Part shown: positions 26,824-35,129 of the stretch, in pieces | Numbering within the stretch: position 1 is the stretch's first letter | Layout of the letters: each line of letters starts with the position of its first letter | NCBI RefSeq assembly: GCF_030812215.1 | Contig: NZ_JAUSSG010000017.1 | Location: 1-64,000 of the forward strand | Direction: 5' to 3' | Source of the DNA: Variovorax boronicumulans | GTDB lineage: Bacteria; Pseudomonadota; Gammaproteobacteria; Burkholderiales; Burkholderiaceae_C | Length of the DNA stretch: 64,000 bases | Notes under the pieces: generated by a model | Told to the model about the DNA's origin: nothing | Database searches by the model: none | What the model saw: only the letters and a program-made list of their open reading frames with translations | Program-made: the position numbers and the translations under genes

Positions 26824-28314
26824 CTAGGCGACCGAGAAGCGCCGCAGCCGCAACGCCGCAAGGCCGAACAAAAGCAGGCTCGGCACGAGCAGCTGCAGCA
26901 CCGCCAGCGCAGCCTGGCCGCGCATCAGGCCAGCGGGCTCTTCTTGCCAGGCGAAGGCCGGGATGCGGTCGAACTCGGCGGGCGTGAACGCGTCGCGTGC
27001 ATCGATGCGCGGGAAGAAGAAGGCCTTCCACGCCTCGTGGTACGCCACCGTCTGCGCTTCGAAGCGCGCATGGCGGCGCACGCCGTTGCCGGCCAGCGCG
27101 GTCATGCCTTCGTAGGCCACGGCGGCGGGCGACACCGCGCCGAAGCGGCCGAGCAGTTGCTGCTGGCGCGCCTGCTGCGCGTCGAAACGGTCGAGCGCGG
27201 GGCGGATCGCCTCGTCGACCTCGCGCTCGATCTTGTAGTTGGCCAGCGCGCGGCCGGCGATCTCGATCTTGCCGTTGCGCGGCATGAGGATCGCGCCGTG
27301 GCCCACGTGCTGGTACTCGGTGCCCAGCAGGTCCTGGTAGCGCTTCATCGCCTCGGCCGTGACCACGCGCTGCTGCGTGGCGAGCTCGGTGCGCGATGGC
27401 GCGGGCGCGGCCCGGGTGACGGCGAGGTTGAGCAGCACCGGCGCGACCAGCACCAGCATCACCCACGCGATGACCAGCACCATCGCATTGGTCGCCGACG
27501 AAGCGCCGAAGGCATTCACCGCCACGACCAGCGCGAACCAGAACAGCGCATAGGCGCCGACCAGCAACGCCCACCAGAGCGTCGCGCTGCCCATCGCGCT
27601 GGATGCGCCGGCGAAGCCCGCATGGCGCGCGATCCACAGCACCGCCACCGGCAGCAGCACGGCCGGCCCCAGCAGCACCGCGGCGCGCACCGTGAGCTTG
27701 CCCGCAAGCAGCGTGCGCAGGCGCAAGGGCTGCGACAGCAGCAGGCGCAGGGTGCCGTTCTCGCGCTCCGCCGACAGGAGGTTGTAGCTGAGCGCGAAGA
27801 TCAGCAGCGGCAGCAGATAGACGATGACGAAAGCCAGGTCGAAATGCCCGCTCAGCAGGTGCCAGGGGTTCTCGATGTCGCTCGGGTTCATGAACACGAC
27901 GCGGCTCTGGTTCGTGACCTTGTACTGGCTCGGGAACAGGTCGCTCTGGCCTAGCGCAACCGGGCCCAGCGGCGCGGTCGGCAGCAGCGCATGCTGGCCA
28001 CCGTAGCCGCTCGCCATGCGCGAGGGATCGGCCGGGTTCTCGAACGGCGTGGGTTGCGCGGTGCCGGCGAGGATGGCTTCGAGCTGCACGCGCTGGCCGG
28101 CGCGGGTGTCGCGGTCGGCCTGCGCGACGGCGGCCTGCGCGCGGTCGCGCTTGGCGGTCTGCATGAGACCGTTGCCCAGCGCATAGGCCACGAGCAGCAG
28201 GAACAGCGCACCGACGACCCAGAGGCCGCGCTCGGCGAGCATCAAGCGGATTTCCTGGCGCATCACGGCCAGCAGGCGGCGGCCTTGGGGAGGATGAATG
28301 GACATGTGTGGCAT
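26824..28314 (-). CDS. ABC-2 type permease with DUF3526-like extracytoplasmic region (second subunit)
   Basis: A 496-residue permease with a helix at about 30-50, a large extracytoplasmic segment, then helices near 170-270 and a second large soluble region (about 290-440) before the last helix. This two-loop plan is that of DUF3526/ABC-2 permeases. Starts at 28314 or, three codons later, at 28305 are both possible. It sits 6 bases after the other permease, so the pair probably makes a heterodimer with the ATPase. The cargo is unknown. Confidence 0.82.
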   Translation of the reverse strand: MPHMSIHPPQGRRLLAVMRQEIRLMLAERGLWVVGALFLLLVAYALGNGLMQTAKRDRAQAAVAQADRDTRAGQRVQLEAILAGTAQPTPFENPADPSRMASGYGGQHALLPTAPLGPVALGQSDLFPSQYKVTNQSRVVFMNPSDIENPWHLLSGHFDLAFVIVYLLPLLIFALSYNLLSAERENGTLRLLLSQPLRLRTLLAGKLTVRAAVLLGPAVLLPVAVLWIARHAGFAGASSAMGSATLWWALLVGAYALFWFALVVAVNAFGASSATNAMVLVIAWVMLVLVAPVLLNLAVTRAAPAPSRTELATQQRVVTAEAMKRYQDLLGTEYQHVGHGAILMPRNGKIEIAGRALANYKIEREVDEAIRPALDRFDAQQARQQQLLGRFGAVSPAAVAYEGMTALAGNGVRRHARFEAQTVAYHEAWKAFFFPRIDARDAFTPAEFDRIPAFAWQEEPAGLMRGQAALAVLQLLVPSLLLFGLAALRLRRFSVA

Positions 28315-28320
28315 CCCTCT

Positions 28321-29733
28321 TCAAAGCGCGCGCTGGCGCACGGTGGCGAAGGCGGCGAACGCCACTGCGAGCAGCAGGCCGGCGCACAGCACGGCCAGGC
28401 TTCGCGCCTGGTGCCGCAGCGCCCATCCCGCGCCCGGGGAGTGGTAGTCGAACGGCGGCACGGTGGCCCACAGGTCGGGCGTGGCCTGGTAGGAGAAGTG
28501 GCGGTCGCCCAGCGGATCGGCATGCACCACCAGGTCCTTGCTCATCAGGTCCTGGATGTTGCGGCGATGCAGTTCGGCCGCGGTCGTGAAGCGGCGGTGG
28601 TGCGAGAAATCGGTGCCCGCCATGCCCATCGAGAAACTGCGGATCGCGAGGATGGGGAGCACGAGGCCGCTCCACTCCTGCACCGTCTGCTGCTGCTCCC
28701 AGGTGTCCCAGAGGCGCCCGTAGTGGCGGTCGTACACGGGGTACGAGGCCTGGTCGTCCAGACGCAGCGCAATGCCCCACTTGCTGAGCGGCACGTCGCG
28801 GCCCCAGCGCTCGGTGGTGCCGAAGTTCTCTTGCCAGACCTTGTCCGACACCGCCTTGAGTTCGGCGCCGAGTTGCTGGTTGAACTCCAGCCGCGTCGGG
28901 CTCGGGAACCAGGTGCGCGACAGCTCCGAGAGCACGCGCGGCGCCATCACGGCCTGCCCGATCCACAGCGCGAGCAGCACGGTGATGGCCGTGCGCGAGG
29001 TGGCCGACATCGCCGATACGCCCAGCACGAGGAACACGAAGATGCCGAGGTACACCGCGTAGCCGAGCGCCCATGCGACAAGGCGCAGCAGCGCGTCGAT
29101 GCGCCCGCCCTGCTCCGCGCCCGCGGCCACCGCGATGGCCGCGACGATGGCGGCCGGCACGAGCAGCACCGCGAGCGATGCCGCGAGCGCCAGCGCCTTG
29201 CCGGCCAGCAACCGCAGCGGCGACACGCCCAGGCTCAGCGTCTGACGCAGGATGCCCTGCTCGCGCTCGCCTGCAAACGCATTGAAGCCGAGCACGATCA
29301 CCAGCAGCGGGCCGAGCACCTGCAATATCCAGCCGACCGAGAGATTGCCGAAGCGCTGCAGCCCGGTCGCGTCTTGTGCCGCGTTGAACTTCACCTCGCT
29401 CTGGCGGTGCGCCTGCAGCCACACGGTGCTGCCGATGAAGGGGTTGATGCCCGAGTCGACCATCGACAGCGGCGGCTCAGGCTTGAAGGCGTGCATGCCC
29501 TGGTGCGCGGCATCGTGCGGGTGGCGCTTGTCCTGGTGCAGCCAGTCGCGGTAGTCCATGGCCTGCGCGGCGACCTGCTCGGCGTGGGCGCCCTGCTGGT
29601 GCGCCCAGCCCACGGCGAGCGCGGTGAACAGCAGCATCACCACGAGCCCACCGGCCCAGTACAGGCGGCCATCGCGCAGGCGTTCGAGAAATTCGCGTCG
29701 TGCGATCCAGTTCAGCAACATGGAGGCTTTCAT
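28321..29733 (-). CDS. ABC-2 type permease with DUF3526-like extracytoplasmic region (first subunit)
   Basis: A 470-residue permease, paralogous to the next gene. It has a helix at about 22-40 and a long soluble loop (about 45-130). Helices lie near 140-240, followed by a second soluble region (about 265-420) and a final helix. It starts 1 base after the ATPase stop. A second ATG (MLLNWIARREFL) lies four codons in. The arrangement ATPase, two DUF3526 permeases, TonB receptor recurs in proteobacteria as I recall, without a known substrate. Confidence 0.82.
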   Translation of the reverse strand: MKASMLLNWIARREFLERLRDGRLYWAGGLVVMLLFTALAVGWAHQQGAHAEQVAAQAMDYRDWLHQDKRHPHDAAHQGMHAFKPEPPLSMVDSGINPFIGSTVWLQAHRQSEVKFNAAQDATGLQRFGNLSVGWILQVLGPLLVIVLGFNAFAGEREQGILRQTLSLGVSPLRLLAGKALALAASLAVLLVPAAIVAAIAVAAGAEQGGRIDALLRLVAWALGYAVYLGIFVFLVLGVSAMSATSRTAITVLLALWIGQAVMAPRVLSELSRTWFPSPTRLEFNQQLGAELKAVSDKVWQENFGTTERWGRDVPLSKWGIALRLDDQASYPVYDRHYGRLWDTWEQQQTVQEWSGLVLPILAIRSFSMGMAGTDFSHHRRFTTAAELHRRNIQDLMSKDLVVHADPLGDRHFSYQATPDLWATVPPFDYHSPGAGWALRHQARSLAVLCAGLLLAVAFAAFATVRQRAL

Positions 29734-29734
29734 C

Positions 29735-30442
29735 TCATGCTCTCATGTGCTGCAGGTAGAGCGACTGCAGGTCGGTGTTCGCGATCTGCGCTTCGCCGTC
29801 GAGGCTTTCCACGAGGCGGCCGCGCTTCATGATGCCGACGCGGGTGGCGGTCTGCTGCGCGTGGAACAGGTCGTGCGTGGTGGTGAGCACGGCCACACCG
29901 GTGTCGGCCGCGCGGCGCAGCAGGTCGGAGAACTCGGCGGCGGCGTGCGGATCGAGCCCCGAGGTGGGCTCGTCGAGCAGCAGCGCCTTGGCCGCCTTGG
30001 CGATCGCCACCGCGATCCATACCTTCTGCCGCATGCCCTTCGAATACGCCGAGACGCGCTTGTCGGCGGCCGCGTGGTCGAGCCCCACCTCGGTCATCAA
30101 CTCGAGCAGGCGCGAGCGCGGCAGTTCATGGCCGAGTGCGAGGCCGGCGAAGAAGCGCAGGTTCTCCAGGCCCGAGAGCGTGCCGTACAGCGTGACCTGC
30201 TCGGGGATGTACGCCACGTCCTGCTTGGTCGCGACGGGATGGCGCGTGACGTCGACGCCGTTGATTTCCACCGTGCCGCCGGTCGGCGCGATGAAGTTCA
30301 GGAACAGGTTGATGGTCGTCGTCTTGCCCGCGCCGTTGGCGCCCAGCAGGCAGTAGATGTCGCCGCCGCGGATGTCGAGGTCGAGACGGTCGAGCGCGGT
30401 GTGCGTGCCGTACTGTTTGGTGAGGCCGATGGCTCGGAGCAT
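29735..30442 (-). CDS. ABC transporter ATP-binding protein
   Basis: A 235-residue ATPase with Walker A (LGANGAGKTTT, about 33-43), signature (YSKGMRQKV), Walker B (ALLLDEPTSGLD) and the switch His in TTTHD. It is the first gene of the ATPase-permease-permease-receptor set. It belongs to the CcmA-like ABC-2 ATPase group, usually exporters. Its start codon lies 128 bases after the L36 gene, across a G11 tract. Confidence 0.92.
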   Translation of the reverse strand: MLRAIGLTKQYGTHTALDRLDLDIRGGDIYCLLGANGAGKTTTINLFLNFIAPTGGTVEINGVDVTRHPVATKQDVAYIPEQVTLYGTLSGLENLRFFAGLALGHELPRSRLLELMTEVGLDHAAADKRVSAYSKGMRQKVWIAVAIAKAAKALLLDEPTSGLDPHAAAEFSDLLRRAADTGVAVLTTTHDLFHAQQTATRVGIMKRGRLVESLDGEAQIANTDLQSLYLQHMRA

Positions 30443-30523
30443 GGACAGGTTTCCAGTTGGAGAAAAAGACGCGCGCAGGCCTTCGGCGGCGCGGGGTGCG
30501 CCGATGCGGTTCTGTTCAGTCGT

Positions 30524-30534
30524 GGGGGGGGGGG
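30524..30534. repeat. Poly-G tract of 11
   Basis: Eleven consecutive G residues lie in the 128-base gap between the L36 gene and the ABC ATPase gene. Tracts of this length can slip in replication and change promoter or leader spacing, and they are also prone to sequencing error. Confidence 0.9.
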
Positions 30535-30570
30535 TGGCGGGAAGCGCCCCGCCTTGTCGTCAGCGCAGGA

Positions 30571-30720
30571 TCAGCGCTTGTTCTTGTTCTTCGCGCCGCC
30601 CTGGCGCGCCTTGAAGCGCGGGTTGGACTTGCAGATGACGTAGGTGCGGCCGCGCCGTGTCACCACCTGGCAATCGCGGTGACGCTTCTTTGCTTCCTTG
30701 AGCGAAGACAGGACTTGCAT
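30571..30720 (-). CDS. rpmJ: Alternative 50S ribosomal protein L36 (YkgO-like, type B)
   Basis: A 49-residue very basic protein: MQVLSSLKEAKKRHRDCQVV, then RRGRTYVICKSNPRFKARQG. It is longer than standard L36 and lacks the CxxC...H zinc ribbon, having only two separate Cys. It thus matches the zinc-independent paralogue (YkgO) that replaces zinc-binding L36 under zinc starvation. Its promoter lies in a perfect palindrome next to a Fur/Zur-family regulator gene, which fits Zur control. Confidence 0.88.
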   Translation of the reverse strand: MQVLSSLKEAKKRHRDCQVVTRRGRTYVICKSNPRFKARQGGAKNKNKR

Positions 30721-30748
30721 AGGATCGTTCCGAAAAGTTGGATCCGCA

Positions 30749-30777
30749 ACTATACGTTATTGAGAATTCATTCTCAA
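30749..30777 (-). promoter_or_regulatory. Sigma-70 promoter for the alternative L36 gene
   Basis: On the minus strand, TTGAGA (30777-30772) and TATAGT (30754-30749) are separated by exactly 17 bases. The -35 hexamer and spacer lie inside the palindrome at 30755-30782, so a bound repressor would block polymerase. Confidence 0.7.
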
Positions 30778-30782
30778 TAACG
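30755..30782. promoter_or_regulatory. Perfect 13-2-13 palindrome, probable Zur/Fur-family operator
   Basis: Arms cgttattgagaat (30755-30767) and attctcaataacg (30770-30782) are perfectly inverted around TC. A+T-rich dyads of this size are typical of Fur-superfamily operators. It overlaps the L36 promoter and lies 28 bases past the adjacent His-rich Fur-family gene. Confidence 0.78.
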
Positions 30783-30809
30783 CAGAAAAGCTGACCGCAA
30801 CCTAACGCC

Positions 30810-31259
30810 TCAATGCGCCTTGCGCGCTTTCGCCTTGCCGCCTGCGTCGACGCAGGCCGCGCACAGCCCATGCAACGTCACCTCGTGGCTCTTCACCTGG
30901 AAGCCCTTGGGCGCAAGGTCGTCCATCGGCCCCGGGCACGCATGCAGCAGGAACACCTGCCTGCAGCCCGAGCAATGAAAGTAGTGATGGTGGTGATCGG
31001 CCTCGTCGCCGTCGTGGTGCGCATGGCGATGCGCGGCGGGCTTGCAGGCCACTTCGTAGCGCGCCGGCTCGCCCGGCAACTCGACCTTTGCGATCTCGCC
31101 ATCGGCCAGCAGCAGGGAGACCTGGCGGTACACGGTGGAGAGACTGATCTCAGGGACGATCTCGCGAGCGTGTTCGAGGATTTCCGGTGCGGTGAGGACG
31201 CGGCCGGGGTCGCTGAAAGCGGAGAAAACGGCGTTGCGTTGGCGCGTGAGGCGTTGCAT
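30810..31259 (-). CDS. Fur-family metalloregulator, probable Zur
   Basis: A 149-residue repressor with a winged-helix domain (residues 1-80, LSTVYRQVSLLLADGEI) and a metal-binding dimer domain. A His-rich loop (HRHAHHDGDEADHHHHYFHC) and two CxxC pairs (HCSGC near 97, CAAC near 135) could bind structural and sensory metal. The neighbouring operator and zinc-free L36 gene argue for zinc sensing. Fur or PerR function cannot be excluded from sequence alone. Confidence 0.8.
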   Translation of the reverse strand: MQRLTRQRNAVFSAFSDPGRVLTAPEILEHAREIVPEISLSTVYRQVSLLLADGEIAKVELPGEPARYEVACKPAAHRHAHHDGDEADHHHHYFHCSGCRQVFLLHACPGPMDDLAPKGFQVKSHEVTLHGLCAACVDAGGKAKARKAH

Positions 31260-31322
31260 TTTTCGATGATAGTGGGCGGGCCCTTGCCGGTCAGCGCCCC
31301 GGGGCCAACAAGCCGCCGGCCA

Positions 31323-31793
31323 CTACGCCAGGACGTTCTGGCCGATGCGCCGCGCCTCGTCGGTCAGCGCGTCATAGTCGCCCTGCACGAACTGCCGCAC
31401 CAGGCCGGCCACGTCTTCGCGCGCATGAATCTCGAAGCTGAGGTTCTGCGTTTCCTTGGAAAACCAGCCCTTCTTCACTTCGCGGCTGAAGCTGCACTGG
31501 TAGTAGTGCAACTGCTCATGGAAGACGCCACTGATGCCGAACTGCACCTTCATGTCGTCGCTGCACAAGACCAGCGCGGGCAGCGGGCCCTCCTGCGCGA
31601 CGAGCCAGGCCGCCATCACCTCGCGCCATGGCACGGCGTCGAGCTCGCGCAGGAAACCTTCGGCATCCGTGGGCTTGCGCTCGTGTTCCTGTGCGCTCAG
31701 CTGCTTCAGGTAGGCGGCCACGCTCACCAGGCCGGGGAAGTCTTCCGAGTCGGTATCAAGGCCGCCCTTGCGAAAGAAAAAGAAACTCGGCAT
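31323..31793 (-). CDS. Conserved hypothetical protein, coupled to RbgA-like GTPase
   Basis: A 156-residue soluble protein with no signal peptide or membrane helix. It opens with a Phe-rich start (MPSFFFFRKGG). The rest reads as a mixed alpha/beta domain (LPALVLCSDDMKVQFGISG; QLHYYQCSF). I do not recognise the family. Its ATG overlaps the stop of the GTPase gene by one base (TGATG), so the two are translationally coupled. Confidence 0.7.
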   Translation of the reverse strand: MPSFFFFRKGGLDTDSEDFPGLVSVAAYLKQLSAQEHERKPTDAEGFLRELDAVPWREVMAAWLVAQEGPLPALVLCSDDMKVQFGISGVFHEQLHYYQCSFSREVKKGWFSKETQNLSFEIHAREDVAGLVRQFVQGDYDALTDEARRIGQNVLA

Positions 31794-32755
31794 CAGCTGT
31801 TTTCCTCCGGCGTGGTTTCGGTTTTTTGCTTGCCCTTCTTCCCGCGCGCCGCCTTCTTGGCCGCACGCTCCGCATCGACGCGCTGTCCCTCAGCCAGCCA
31901 TTGCGCAAACTCCTCGGGCGTCTCGAGCGTGATGCGCCCGAGGTTGCCCGCACGGAATTCGTGCATCACGATCTCCGCCGCCTTCTGCAGGTTGACCCGG
32001 CCCTTGCCCAGCAGCGCGCCGCGCTTGCGGCCGATGGTGTCGAGCACGTCCTCGTCCTTCATGGCGGCGATGGTGGCGGCGTCGAGCTCGACCAACTTGA
32101 AGCGCGCGGCAATGCCTTCGGCGTAGTGCCCCTTGAGGTAGTTGAGCAGCTCCAGCGCCACTTCCTCCTCGTCGAACGCGTTGCGCCCCACCGCGCCGCT
32201 GGCCGCGAGGTTGTAGCCGCTCTTGGGCACCACGATGCGCGGCCACAGCATGCCGGGCGTGTCCCACAGGTAGAAGTCGTCGGCCAGCGTGATGCGCTGC
32301 TCCAGCTTGGTGATGCCGGCCTCGTCGCCGGTCTTGGCCTTGCGCCCACCGGTCAGCGTGTTGATGAGCGTCGACTTGCCCACGTTCGGAATGCCGCAGA
32401 TCAGCACCCGCATCGGCTTGGCCATGCCGCCCCGGTTGGGCGAGAGCTCGTGGCAGGCCTTCACGATCTGCTGCGCGGGCGTGGTGAGGCTCGCATCCAG
32501 CGGAATCGCGCGCGTGTCGGGCAGCGCGTTGTAGTGCGCAAGCCAGAGCGCGGTGCGCGCGGAGTCGGCCAGGTCCTGCTTGTTGAGCACCTTGAGCGTC
32601 GGCCGGCCGGCCGTCAGCTCGGCCAGCATCGGGTTGGCGCTGGAGCCGGGCAGGCGCGCGTCGAGCAGCTCGATGACCACGTCGATGTCCTTCACCCGCT
32701 CGGTGATGGCCTTCTGGGTCGTGTACATGTGCCCGGGGAACCACTGGATCGCCAT
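31793..32755 (-). CDS. rbgA: Ribosome-assembly GTPase, RbgA/YlqF family
   Basis: A circularly permuted GTPase of 320 residues. The permuted motif order is visible: G4 (NKQD, 58-61) comes before G1 (GIPNVGKST, 121-129) and G3 (DTPG, 165-168). The N-terminus IQWFPGHM is the family hallmark. It acts in late assembly of the 50S subunit. The C-terminus is Lys-rich (KKAARGKKGKQK), likely for rRNA binding. The start is the ATG giving this N-terminus; long upstream frames are not homologous. Confidence 0.92.
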   Translation of the reverse strand: MAIQWFPGHMYTTQKAITERVKDIDVVIELLDARLPGSSANPMLAELTAGRPTLKVLNKQDLADSARTALWLAHYNALPDTRAIPLDASLTTPAQQIVKACHELSPNRGGMAKPMRVLICGIPNVGKSTLINTLTGGRKAKTGDEAGITKLEQRITLADDFYLWDTPGMLWPRIVVPKSGYNLAASGAVGRNAFDEEEVALELLNYLKGHYAEGIAARFKLVELDAATIAAMKDEDVLDTIGRKRGALLGKGRVNLQKAAEIVMHEFRAGNLGRITLETPEEFAQWLAEGQRVDAERAAKKAARGKKGKQKTETTPEENS

Positions 32756-32981
32756 CGATGGATGCTCTTTCTGTCGCGCTGTCTGCTGGGGTTGTGAAGG
32801 GGGCGGCCCGGAGGCCGGACGCGCATTGTGAACCGGGAACCGGAACAACGCGCGAACGCTATCTTTTCCATAGCTGACAGGGCCCGTCCACCCTATGGCG
32901 CCTTCGCTTGCCCCGGCTGGCCCCCTAGAATCCGCGCGCTGCGCCCCCGCAGCCATTCCAACAAAACCCCGAGGGAAATCC

Positions 32982-33581
32982 ATGCTCAAGCGCCTTGCCG
33001 CTGCCGCCCTGCTGGCAGCCACCGTCGTGCCCGTGTCCGTCGTCCAGGCCCAGCGCCCTTCCCCGCCGCCCGGCCCGCTGACCAGCGGCTTCCTGTGCTG
33101 CAACATGCGCACCTACGGCGACTCGATCAGCGACATCAACTACGACGAGCAAGGCACGAGCATCGTCGCCGTGGGCACGCCGGCGCGCATCACGGCCTAC
33201 GACTTCCGCTTTTTCAACCTCGATCTCGCGGGCAAGCCCCAGCGCATCAAGAACGACTACAGCCGCAACCTCACGTTGATCGACTTCGCCAAGCGCTACG
33301 TGGTCACCGAAGACCCGAAGCAGAAGATGGCCACCTTCCCGCCCGCGGTGAGCGCAGCCATCCGCGGCGGCAAGGTGATGCCCGGCATGACGCGCGAGCA
33401 GGTGCTGATGGCCATCGGCTACCCGGTGGCGAGCGAGAACCCGAGCCTCGACGCACCGGTGTGGCGCTACTGGCGCGACAGCTGGTCGGAGTACCAGGTC
33501 AACTTCGACGACAAGGGCCTCGTGAAGGCCGTGGTGGGCGACCCCGTGGCGCTCAGCCGCGTGCTGGCCGCGACGCCTTAA
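32982..33581 (+). CDS. Exported protein with BamE/SmpA-like C-terminal domain
   Basis: A 199-residue exported protein: signal peptide at 1-23 (ending VQAQ). A Cys pair (CC) near residue 37-38 and a unique middle region follow. The segment GGKVMPGMTREQVLMAIGYP and the later WRYWRDSWSEYQVNFDDKGLV follow the BamE/SmpA/OmlA plan of strand-helix-helix then beta hairpin. It lacks a lipobox, so it is periplasmic. The role is unknown; BamE-like domains are often envelope scaffolds. Confidence 0.78.
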   Translation: MLKRLAAAALLAATVVPVSVVQAQRPSPPPGPLTSGFLCCNMRTYGDSISDINYDEQGTSIVAVGTPARITAYDFRFFNLDLAGKPQRIKNDYSRNLTLIDFAKRYVVTEDPKQKMATFPPAVSAAIRGGKVMPGMTREQVLMAIGYPVASENPSLDAPVWRYWRDSWSEYQVNFDDKGLVKAVVGDPVALSRVLAATP

Positions 33582-33716
33582 GTTCTCGCGCGTGGACACA
33601 CGCGCAATCCCCTAGAGGGTTTTGCATCGCGGGGGGCTTTTCCGCCCCTATGATTTGACCGAGTGCGGCGCCAGCGGCGTCGGTCGAATCAAAACTTTTC
33701 TGATGGAGTGACCGCG

Positions 33717-34145
33717 ATGAAACCCGTCTCCGAACTGCTCAAGCGCCACGATTCCGCCGCCTGGCGCACCTCGCCCGACACCAGCGTGTTCGATGCGCTG
33801 GCCACGCTGGCCCGCTTCGAGGTCGGCGCGCTCATGGTGATGGACGGCGAGAAGCTCGTGGGCTTTCTCTCCGAACGCGACTACACCCGCAAGGTCGCAT
33901 TGCAGGGCAAGAACTCCAAGGAGATGAAGGTCTCGGAGATCATGACGCCCGACGTGATGACCGTCACCCCGCAAACCCGCACCCGCGCCTGCATGGCGCT
34001 GATGAGCCAGCGCAAGTTCCGCCACCTGCCGGTGGTCGACGGCGAGAAGGTGGTGGGCATGATCTCCATCCAGGACCTGATGGACGACATCATCAGCGAG
34101 CACGAGCAGACCATCGACCAGCTCACCAGCTACATCCAGAGCTGA
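33717..34145 (+). CDS. Two-CBS-domain protein
   Basis: A 142-residue protein made of a CBS domain pair. The first CBS covers about 8-65 (VGALMVMDGEKLVGFLSERDY), the second about 75-130 (FRHLPVVDGEKVVGMISIQDL). Stand-alone CBS pairs bind adenine nucleotides and act as energy sensors on partner proteins, none of which is adjacent. The ATG start follows a GGAG site. A single-gene unit. Confidence 0.9.
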   Translation: MKPVSELLKRHDSAAWRTSPDTSVFDALATLARFEVGALMVMDGEKLVGFLSERDYTRKVALQGKNSKEMKVSEIMTPDVMTVTPQTRTRACMALMSQRKFRHLPVVDGEKVVGMISIQDLMDDIISEHEQTIDQLTSYIQS

Positions 34146-34265
34146 GCAAAACTGCCACATTGCGGACCCTGCCCGGCGCGTGGGTAGGGAATAGACCTAC
34201 GCACGGCACGGCGCCCAAGGGCGCACAGTGGACCTTCGTTCATCCATCCAGCAGAGGGACATTGC

Positions 34266-34628
34266 ATGCAGATTCAGGTCAATACGAGCAACGGTATCGA
34301 GAACAAGGACACGCTGGAACGCTGGGCCGACACCGAGATCAAGCAGCACCTCTCCCGTTTCGTCGAAGACGTGACGCGCGTCGAGGTGCATCTGAGCGAC
34401 GAGAACCACGACAAGGCTGGTGGCGGCGACAAGCGCTGCGTGATGGAAGCGCGCCTTGCCCACCACCAGCCGCTGGCCGTCACACAGCACGGCAACACGC
34501 TGGACGAGGCCTTCCGCGGCGCGGCCGACAAGCTCAAGCGGCTGCTCGACAGCACGTTGGGCCGGCTCAACAACCACCGGGACCGCGGCTCGATTCGCAA
34601 GGACGGCGGCGGCTTCGTCGCGGAGTAG
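34266..34628 (+). CDS. HPF/RaiA-family ribosome-associated protein
   Basis: A 120-residue protein with the HPF/RaiA beta-alpha fold: MQIQVNTSNGIENKDTLERW, then VTRVEVHLSDEN and CVMEARLAHHQPLAV. This matches short ribosome hibernation-promoting factors, though it is diverged and basic residues are fewer than in HPF. It has a C-terminal Arg/Gly tail. It probably binds the 30S subunit under stress. Fused long-HPF tail absent. Confidence 0.8.
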   Translation: MQIQVNTSNGIENKDTLERWADTEIKQHLSRFVEDVTRVEVHLSDENHDKAGGGDKRCVMEARLAHHQPLAVTQHGNTLDEAFRGAADKLKRLLDSTLGRLNNHRDRGSIRKDGGGFVAE

Positions 34629-34658
34629 CCGCCTGCGCCGCTGCTGCTGCGCAGCCGG

Positions 34659-35129
34659 TCACCGGGTCTTGCGTTTCGGCGGCGGCGTGCGCGGCGTCTC
34701 CGCGGGAATGAGCGGCGGGCGGTGCCCGCTCGCCATCCAGGCGTCATAGAAGTCGATCTTGCGGTCGACCAGCGTGAGCGCCTTCTTCCAGTCGGCAATG
34801 GTTTCGGTCACACGCGCGCGGTGTGCGGCGAGCAGGTCGCGGCGCTGCTGCAGCGTGGCCTTGCCCTGCAGCGCAAGCGCGGTGTATTCGCGCATCTCCG
34901 CAATCGACATGCCGGTGCGGCGCAGGCGCTCCATCAGGTCCAGCCAGCCGACGTGCAGTTCGCCGTAGAGGCGCCGGCCGCCCTCGTCGCGCGCCACGCC
35001 GGGCACGAGGCCCTGGGTCTCGTACCAGCGGATGGCGTGCACCGTGCGGCCGGTGCGCGTGGCCAGTTCGCCGATGTGGAAGGGCGTGCCCTTCACGACG
35101 GGCGCGGCCGGTGCGCTAGCTGCCGGCAT
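34659..35129 (-). CDS. MerR-family transcription regulator
   Basis: A 156-residue regulator with the MerR winged helix (FHIGELATRTGRTVHAIRWYETQGLVPG) at about 17-85, followed by a coiled-coil dimer region (LALQGKATLQQRRDLLAAH) and a basic Pro-rich tail. No metal-binding Cys are present, so it is likely not a metal sensor. Its ATG overlaps the end of the SnoaL-like gene by 14 bases, a likely co-transcribed partner. Confidence 0.88.
   Translation of the reverse strand: MPAASAPAAPVVKGTPFHIGELATRTGRTVHAIRWYETQGLVPGVARDEGGRRLYGELHVGWLDLMERLRRTGMSIAEMREYTALALQGKATLQQRRDLLAAHRARVTETIADWKKALTLVDRKIDFYDAWMASGHRPPLIPAETPRTPPPKRKTR

Noticed and set aside
24469..27954. 1161-codon open frame antisense to the TonB receptor and permease
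   Set aside because: Product is Arg/Ala/His-rich low complexity; a full receptor and permease are on the other strand.
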